NCBI GenBank assembly: GCA_030248215.1
Contig: JASANG010002945.1
Coordinates: 1 to 64,000, forward strand
Origin: Enoplolaimus lenunculus
Lineage: Eukaryota > Nematoda > Enoplea > Enoplida > Thoracostomopsidae
DNA: 64,000 bases
Direction of reading: 5' to 3'
Part shown: positions 60,284 to 64,000 of the stretch, one piece after another
Layout: every line of letters starts with the position of its first letter
Position numbering within the stretch: the first letter of the stretch is position 1
Program-made: the position numbers and the translations under genes
Notes under the pieces: model-generated
Database searches by the model: none
Told to the model about the DNA's origin: nothing
What the model saw: only the letters and a program-made list of their open reading frames with translations

Positions 60284-61337
60284 ACTGGTTTAAATATTAC
60301 ATGCAACGTTTGGCTATAGCAACCAGTTAAAAATGGTATATTTCAAACTCAGCGTGTACGCCAAAATTTTTTCGTATGATTTACTAATTGTTTTTAGTTT
60401 GTTTTTAGACTTTGTCGGCAGTTGAAATTTAAATTCGTGTTTCAGACTTAAACTATTGTACGCATCATATGCCGTGTAAAAACGATGGCACATGTGTCAA
60501 TACCGGCGCTGGCTGGTACACTTGTCAATGCCAACCTGGTTATACAGGGGTGAATTGCGAAATAAAAATCGAAGATTGTTCCCAGGACCCGTGTTTGAAT
60601 GGCGCTGTTTGTGGGGTACGCAATCGAATTAGTGAATAGTTTTTGACAAAGCTAAACGTCTTTTCCATATTGCGAAAACTCTTAAGCCCTATTCACACGT
60701 GCTAGTGCTTGCTGCGAGAACTTGCAGCGCTGCAAACTGCACGCAGAACTTGCATTTTTTCATCAGCCAATGACAAAGCGGATGCAATAAATTCATTGAA
60801 CTTGCATGGTCATACACACATGTGAACAAAATTCCTAGCTTTGATGTTTAATGAATTATTTGCAGCTGCAAGTTCTCGCATCAAAAACTTGCACGTGTGA
60901 ATAGGGCTTTACAAATTCAATACTAAGGGTAATCATAATTTGACGCGAGCATAAAAGCTAAACATAAGAGAAACTCTGAAACACAATTTGTCCGTTGAAT
61001 AAACGTTTTAGAAAGTGTCGTTACTGCAGAAATACATATTTATTTGTTTAATCATATATATGTATTACTTTGAAACTTATTACCGCAGTCTTTAATAATT
61101 GTGCATTTCAGGAAACTGGTTCAAATTATACCTGCACGTGCCTTGACGGATTTACTGGGCGGCACTGTCAAACGTCGGCAAAAACTTGTTCAGAGACGCC
61201 GTGTGAAAACGGAGCAACATGCATCGACAAAGCGAGACCGTCCGGTGTCGGCTACACCTGTGTTTGCCCACCAGGATGGGAAGGCATCAACTGTGATATT
61301 GAACGTGACGAATGCATGCCAAATCCTTGTCAAAATG
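52730..61337 (+). CDS. Delta-type Notch ligand, 5' seven exons (gene runs off window)
   Basis: Seven exons join in phase into 459 complete codons. The product is a single-pass membrane ligand that activates Notch on neighbouring cells. In order it has a signal peptide (about residues 1-33), an MNNL/C2-like domain (about 35-163), a DSL domain (C222-C263), EGF1 (C268-C294), EGF2 (C297-C325), EGF3 (C332-C365), EGF4 (C372-C403), EGF5 (C410-C445) and the start of EGF6 (C452). EGF2-3 reads [17 protein letters not shown], close to vertebrate Delta-like proteins; Jagged differs there. The remaining EGF repeats, the transmembrane segment and the cytoplasmic tail lie beyond the right edge, because no further EGF exon is visible after 61337. 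All introns are GT-AG. The family assignment is firm. Which Delta paralogue it is cannot be told, so no symbol is given. Confidence 0.95.
52796..53120 (+). other. Intron 1 of the ligand gene
   Basis: The donor is GTAAGT, and the acceptor is preceded by a pyrimidine-rich AATTTATTTCAG. It is 325 bp long. No mobile element is recognised inside it. Confidence 0.8.
53121..53507 (+). CDS. Ligand exon 2: MNNL (C2-like) domain
   Basis: The exon has 129 codons, starting and ending in phase 0. It encodes the end of the signal peptide and most of the N-terminal Notch-ligand domain. The landmarks are [15 protein letters not shown] (residues 34-48), the Cys pair C55-C56, C79, C84, the block [18 protein letters not shown] (88-105) and the closing FPFSFAWP (144-151). 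The loop between C56 and C79 and the C79-C84 spacing are longer than in vertebrate Delta-like proteins, where the later pair is CxC. N119-A-T is a possible N-glycosylation site. The MNNL domain helps contact Notch EGF12 and binds membranes. The open frame continues past the donor by chance; the conserved FAWPG junction and the exact donor fix the end. Confidence 0.95.
53540..53721. mobile_element. Hexamer MITE (family B) in intron 2
   Basis: The ends read GTCCCATGTAAAGATCAG and, inverted, GGCAAATGCAAACAACAG. The interior is TTAGGC-type hexamers split by GGAATATGC-like spacers. The flanks AGTTGTTT and GTTTGTTT agree at 6 of 8 positions, a decayed 8-bp target duplication. Confidence 0.75.
53983..54194. 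mobile_element. GAGTCAAATT foldback MITE (family E) in intron 2
   Basis: The element starts CACTGCAAAAAATGGTGAG and ends with the inverted form, and its two halves are complementary along nearly the whole length. The copy is diverged in its middle. TA precedes it, and TT follows where TA would be expected. Confidence 0.8.
54667..54742 (+). CDS. Ligand exon 3: end of MNNL domain
   Basis: The exon encodes [19 protein letters not shown] and a few more residues (152-176), ending one base into codon 177 at a GTAAGT donor. [11 protein letters not shown] follows directly from FAWP of exon 2 and matches the F-W-PG-(T/S)-F-S-L-I-E-A block of Delta proteins. N163-S-S is a possible glycosylation site. 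The short Ser/Asn/Gln-rich tail is the variable linker before the DSL domain. Confidence 0.93.
54881..55297. mobile_element. hAT-like MITE with GGTGCAACCGGAATT ends (family R)
   Basis: The left end reads AAGGTGCAACCGGAATTCC and the right end inverts to TTAGGGTGCAAGCGGAATT. ATTCCGGTTCCGG-type motifs repeat near both ends. It is related to the better-preserved element at 50055-50315. A target duplication is not clear. Confidence 0.7.
55875..55915. repeat. (CT)n microsatellite
   Basis: A pyrimidine-only CT/TTCT tract inside intron 3. Confidence 0.9.
56446..56564. repeat. (TA)n microsatellite abutting the DSL exon
   Basis: It is an interrupted then pure TA/AT tract. The pure part is about 70 bp and ends 30 bp before exon 4, so length change would alter the spacing of branch point and acceptor. 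Confidence 0.95.
56595..56861 (+). CDS. Ligand exon 4: linker and DSL domain
   Basis: It completes codon 177 and encodes residues 178-265, ending one base into codon 266. The DSL domain is whole, with six cysteines: C222, C231, C235, C246, C254 and C263. It has the hallmarks [20 protein letters not shown] and [13 protein letters not shown] plus MNNL form the main Notch-binding surface. The third-to-fourth cysteine spacing is 10 residues ([10 protein letters not shown]), where Delta and Jagged proteins have 11. The missing residue falls at the phenylalanine before GHY. The exon is otherwise intact and shows no frame problem. Confidence 0.96.
58804..58925 (-). mobile_element. CCCGTAGCC MITE (family H), minus, partial
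   Basis: It reads AGGCCAATAGCCAGCTCATC, the inverted right end of family H, followed by the inverted CAAGCAAGGTTG core. The far end is missing or decayed. Confidence 0.65.
59061..59229 (+). mobile_element. CCCGTAGCC MITE (family H), complete
   Basis: It runs from GAGCCCGTAGCCAAG to GTGAGCTGCCTACTGGCCTG. The core is CAACGAAACCCCTTGTATGC with CCTTGCTTGTAAGTC. Flanks CACATGTT and CACATCTT agree at 7 of 8 bases. Confidence 0.85.
59330..59640. mobile_element. CAAGAGTGCATGATA MITE (family N)
   Basis: It begins CAAGAGTGCATGATACAAG and ends with inverted ATACTCTTG. Inside, GTTGCGTTTTTGGCC and its inverse GGCCAAAAACGCAAC form a second pair of arms. A related tandem pair lies at 17077-17687. An 89-codon open frame here is only a product of the repeat. 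Confidence 0.75.
59705..59890 (+). CDS. Ligand exon 5: EGF1 and EGF2
   Basis: The phase runs from codon 266 (split) to one base into codon 328. EGF1 spans C268-C294 and EGF2 spans C297-C325. The pattern [15 protein letters not shown], then [10 protein letters not shown], then [14 protein letters not shown] is the DOS-type (Delta and OSM-11) EGF pair that helps Notch binding. EGF1 is compact: only four residues (MQGT) separate its second and third cysteines, about two to three fewer than in vertebrate Delta-like proteins. The donor is GTAAAT. Confidence 0.96.
59958..60128 (+). mobile_element. CCCGTAGCC MITE (family H) with intact 8-bp target duplication
   Basis: The element runs from CACGCCCGTAGCCAAG to GAGCTGGCTGCGGGCCTG and is flanked on both sides by AGTAACAG (59950-59957 and 60129-60136). 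The perfect duplication suggests a fairly recent insertion into intron 5. Confidence 0.92.
60230..60282. repeat. Palindromic AAT/ATT microsatellite
   Basis: (AAT)n runs into (ATT)n through a short AT core, so the whole tract is self-complementary and could form a hairpin. Confidence 0.9.
60446..60615 (+). CDS. Ligand exon 6: EGF3 and first half of EGF4
   Basis: It starts by completing Asp328 and ends in phase 0 after Gly384 at a GTACGC donor. EGF3 spans C332-C365 ([13 protein letters not shown], then [12 protein letters not shown]). Its C-KNDG-T-C fits the O-fucosylation consensus between the second and third cysteines. EGF4 begins at C372 ([12 protein letters not shown]). Splitting EGF4 between its third and fourth cysteines is supported by the exact in-phase fit with exon 7. 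The donor is weaker than the others. Confidence 0.93.
60616..61111 (+). other. Intron 6 of the ligand gene
   Basis: The 496-bp intron is nearly half filled by a TTAA-type MITE (60686-60907). The rest is AT-rich, ending GTGCATTTCAG. Confidence 0.9.
60686..60907. mobile_element. TTAA-flanked CACACGTGCAAG MITE (family F) in intron 6
   Basis: The left end is TTAA then GCCCTATTCACACGTG; the right end is the inverse, CACGTGTGAATAGGGC, followed by TTTA. It carries CAGCTG and CACGTG palindromes. The TTAA site and CCCT start resemble piggyBac-type elements. Confidence 0.85.
61112..61337 (+). CDS. Ligand exon 7: EGF4 end, EGF5, start of EGF6
   Basis: Residues 385-459 plus one base of codon 460. It completes EGF4 (to C403), encodes all of EGF5 (C410-C445; CENGATC fits the O-fucose consensus) and starts EGF6 at C452 with [15 protein letters not shown], whose acidic lead-in fits a calcium-binding EGF. 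The donor is GTAAAT. The next exon should start in phase 1 with the rest of EGF6, and I cannot find it before the window ends. Confidence 0.95.
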
Positions 61338-61508
61338 GTAAATTATTTTTGCTGTTTACCGTGACATTTTTTTTCGGCTATTTTGCTTTGAATATTATCC
61401 ATTTTCACAAAAAATCGACAACTTCTGTGTGATTGGAGGTCAGTCTACATTAATGGGTGTAACCAGTAGCCAGGATTTTAATTTCAGGAGTTTGGCCGCT
61501 ATTACTAA

Positions 61509-61605
61509 GTATATATGTCGTAGACGAAGCCGATATTCGGCCCAATTCCGAATTGTCGGGCTAGTCGAGCTCGGAATTGCGACTTGGGCTGCGACATATA
61601 TATTG
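61509..61605. repeat. Small TATATGTCG foldback
   Basis: TATATATGTCG is matched by inverted CGACATATATA about 80 bp away, with inner arms around AATTCCGAATT and CTCGGAATT. It looks like a tiny foldback MITE. I see no second copy in the window. Confidence 0.55.
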
Positions 61606-62052
61606 TAATTTTTAGTTAATAATATATTCTGTCAGCGTTATAGCTTTGCTTCTGGTCACATTCAGCGGTATATTTTACTCTTTATAATTGCGTATCATTT
61701 TTAATGGTAAAATTGCGGTGTAAGGATTGTATATTTGACTTAAAATTTTGTACGTACGCTTACCATACCGTTAGCTTTCAGTAATTGTGCAATTTCAAAT
61801 ATCGTCTTTGTCATGCAATAATAAAGTATCCTTTCATTTTTTCATCTTTTTTAACGCGTCATTAACCTTATTTTTGAAAGAATATTTACTCATCTTTATG
61901 GTATATTTCATCATTAAATTTTATATTCTTATACCGTTTCGGTTTGTGCGCTATAACGCTTTCTATCATCCCGCTCTTGTTCGACCTGTACATCTGAAAG
62001 CGAGCAGGAAGAACTTTTCTGTTGATGAGATACATAGCGTCACCCGTTTTTA

Positions 62053-62115
<63 letters not shown>
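62053..62115. repeat. (AAT)n microsatellite
   Basis: About 20 uninterrupted AAT/TAA units within intron 7. Confidence 0.95.
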
Positions 62116-62315
62116 TTTGTTTCGTGTATCTAAAAGCTAAACGCTATTGGTAGCTTTCATTGAAAATTTCCAAAACTATAGGGGGTAATTGTACAAAAGC
62201 ATGAGCGTATGCAGTTTGGCAATCAACTTACGCGGTTTAATCGTAAAATAAACAACACCGTATCTGGGCCTATTTCTATCCACAGTTAGGTTCATACCGT
62301 TTTTCTGACAAATTT

Positions 62316-62400
62316 TGTCAAGCAAGGTTGTAAATCTTCTAGGGGGCATCATCTTTCCAAGAGGGCTGTGCTCCTCCTGGCCCCCTTGGCTACGGGCCCA
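62316..62400 (-). mobile_element. CCCGTAGCC MITE (family H), minus, truncated
   Basis: It ends CCCCCTTGGCTACGGGCCCA, the inverted start of family H, with the GCAAGGTTG core at the other side. The second end is missing. Confidence 0.7.
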
Positions 62401-62431
62401 TCGCAACAGTAAATAATCACTCAAATGGTGA

Positions 62432-62640
62432 CAGTGCCGGAGCAGACAGGGGTAGGGGCTCCCGCCAAACTTCACAGTGGGGAGCATCAAATTCGCCAGC
62501 GAAACGAGCGAGAAGCCAGATGCATTTTAAAACTTCAGCGGTTTTTGTTTCAACCGGTTAGGGTGAACGCCCCTTTAGGGGCGGGGTCCCCCAAGTGGGG
62601 ACTATGAGGGGAGGTGGCTGCTCCTGCTCGGAGCGGTGGT
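62432..62640. mobile_element. GC-rich CCGGAGCAG MITE (family G)
   Basis: It starts CAGTGCCGGAGCAGACAGG and ends near GGCTGCTCCTGCTCGGAG. The interior shares GAAACGAGCGAGAAGC and ACTTCAGCGG with the copies at 3918, 15197 and 23425. Confidence 0.75.
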
Positions 62641-63695
62641 CAAATTTGGCTACAGTACAAAAATCCATAAACCATTCACAGCATTATACATACATTGATT
62701 TAAGCACATAGCTTACAGTTAAGCAGCATATGCTCCATATTGGTCTGAACCTCTTCAATTCAATTAAGATTAACCTGCCGGACAACGAACCATGTAAAGT
62801 GGCGGCTCCATTGTGTTTGAATCGAGTTTTTCTCAAAATCTGACCATATGTTTTCATGATTTTAAAATTTTATTCAAATATTTTAAACATATTTGACCTT
62901 GTTTCATAAGCTAAATTTTAAGCATACACTTGAATTTAAACACACAAAGCATATACTTAAGCAACATGTGCTTTATCGCTGTGGCAGTCGCCAGTTGTAT
63001 CGCGTCGTGCACATTACTAATTTTGCTCGAACCACAACGTAAACAGTTGCTTTCAGTTCAAGCCGTGAACAAATAATAGAACAAACCACCGGGTAAAATA
63101 TTGTCAAAATTTAAATTCAAAAACTTAAAAGCGTTCAATTTTGAACGTTTTAGCTTAACCTTTTAAAACAAAGATTAGCTTGCAGGTATATTGCCTGAAA
63201 AGCGAAAATTTCAACTGAATACTTGGATTAAACTGAAATTCAAAATTGTTCATCGATAAAACCAAATCTCAATGTTCATTCGATTACTTCCCAGCTTGTT
63301 TGTGTATATATGTTGCACTGATCTTATTGCCGTCCTTAACTACGTATATATATGGTTTTTCTAGCTCTAACGCAACGTAGTCTGAGGCGTTTAGGCTATG
63401 GCTGACACTAATATACCTATCAATCCCTTTAGACCATTCGCTGCTGAAACTGGTTCAATTTTAATTAGCAACCACCGTTCTTAGGTTAAATTAGCGTATT
63501 TCTAGTCAGCAGTTTTACTCTGTTTATATACCTTTAGCGGCCAGCAGTTAAAAGTCAAAAAGCCGACCCCGGTTAAGTAGACACGAAAAGGTCTTGTATA
63601 TTATTAAGCACTGCACCAAGTACCTTGTTATATCTCGACTATGTTGGTTTTGGTTGAAAGGGCACAGAGAAACATGATAGCACTTATCATGAAGA

Positions 63696-63869
63696 GATGA
63701 TTTGGGTTCTGGTTATTAAGAGAGCGTCGTGTTTATTTGGTATACTAAAGTTGGGATTTGTATGAATTTGATTGGTTGACTGGATGATTTGGGTTCTGGT
63801 TATTAAGAGGGCGCCGTGTTTATTGGTTATACTAAAGTAGGGTTTGCTCGAATTTGATTGGTTCATTGG
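63696..63869. repeat. Tandem 87-bp repeat with CCAAT boxes
   Basis: Two head-to-tail copies (63696-63782 and 63783-63869) share TTTGGGTTCTGGTTATTAAG, a GTGTTTAT block and GAATTTGATTGG. ATTGG occurs at 63771, 63822, 63857 and 63865. A TATATAAAC motif follows at about 63876 and another ATTGG at 63919. The layout resembles a CCAAT-plus-TATA promoter, but no transcript is shown. Confidence 0.75.
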
Positions 63870-64000
63870 GTTGGATATATAAACAGCAGAAAATGATTGT
63901 AAATTTTGAAGCCATCTATTGGATATTGTATTTAACTGTTTATAAATGGACAATGGGAAATAGTTCAATGTTCCGTGTTTATCCTATGGTTTTAAAGATG

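Larger units (their letters stand above)
59891..60445 (+). other. Intron 5 of the ligand gene
   Basis: Of its 555 bp, the first third is a family H MITE, followed by an AAT/ATT palindromic microsatellite. The acceptor is GTGTTTCAG. Confidence 0.9.
61338..64000 (+). other. Intron 7 of the ligand gene (start)
   Basis: At least 2.66 kb. It contains a short foldback (61509-61605), an (AAT)n tract, a truncated family H MITE, a GC-rich family G MITE and a tandem 87-bp repeat near the right edge. The 62.65-63.69 kb stretch shows no exon or repeat I can name. Confidence 0.7.

Overview
The window is AT-rich animal DNA. The one gene I can establish is the 5' part of a Delta-type Notch ligand on the + strand, from about 52.7 kb to 61.3 kb and running off the right edge. 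Seven coding exons (52730-52795, 53121-53507, 54667-54742, 56595-56861, 59705-59890, 60446-60615, 61112-61337) join in phase into 459 complete codons. They encode a signal peptide, the MNNL/C2-like N-terminal domain, a DSL domain, five complete EGF repeats and the start of a sixth. EGF1-2 and the start of EGF3 resemble Delta more closely than Jagged/Serrate. A Notch ligand makes the organism a metazoan. Small introns full of MITEs in an AT-rich genome would suit an invertebrate, and a tunicate is my best guess, but nothing here proves the species.

Left of the gene, about 52 kb holds no convincing protein-coding gene. It is packed with short non-autonomous DNA transposons (MITEs), many flanked by 8-bp target duplications that point to hAT-type mobilisation. 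The most striking set has about 24 copies or fragments, with ends like GGCC(A/C)ATGT and interiors made of TTAGGC-type hexamers. Other families are a TA-flanked foldback rich in GAGTCAAATT, a TTAA-flanked element full of E-box palindromes, a Tigger/pogo-like element, a GC-rich CCGGAGCAG element, a CCCGTAGCC element, a CAGGG-ended hAT element, and a GC-rich minisatellite with transposon-like ends. Several are nested, which gives relative ages. There are also a 192-bp tandem duplication, a 26-bp satellite array, an inverted pair of 350-bp repeats, and two tRNA-like sequences. The better one of these folds as tRNA-Thr(GGT), an anticodon unusual for eukaryotes.

Between 51.4 and 51.7 kb, about 1 kb upstream of the ligand start codon, eight ATTGG (inverted CCAAT) boxes lie in one orientation within 252 bp and may mark the promoter. 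The ligand introns carry their own MITEs and microsatellites, including a long (TA)n tract just upstream of the DSL exon. Intron 7 ends in a tandem 87-bp repeat with CCAAT boxes and a TATA-like motif. The most notable protein feature is that the DSL domain is one residue short where other Notch ligands carry the phenylalanine that contacts Notch.

Most of the remaining open frames are no longer than expected by chance in sequence this AT-rich and are not annotated as genes.
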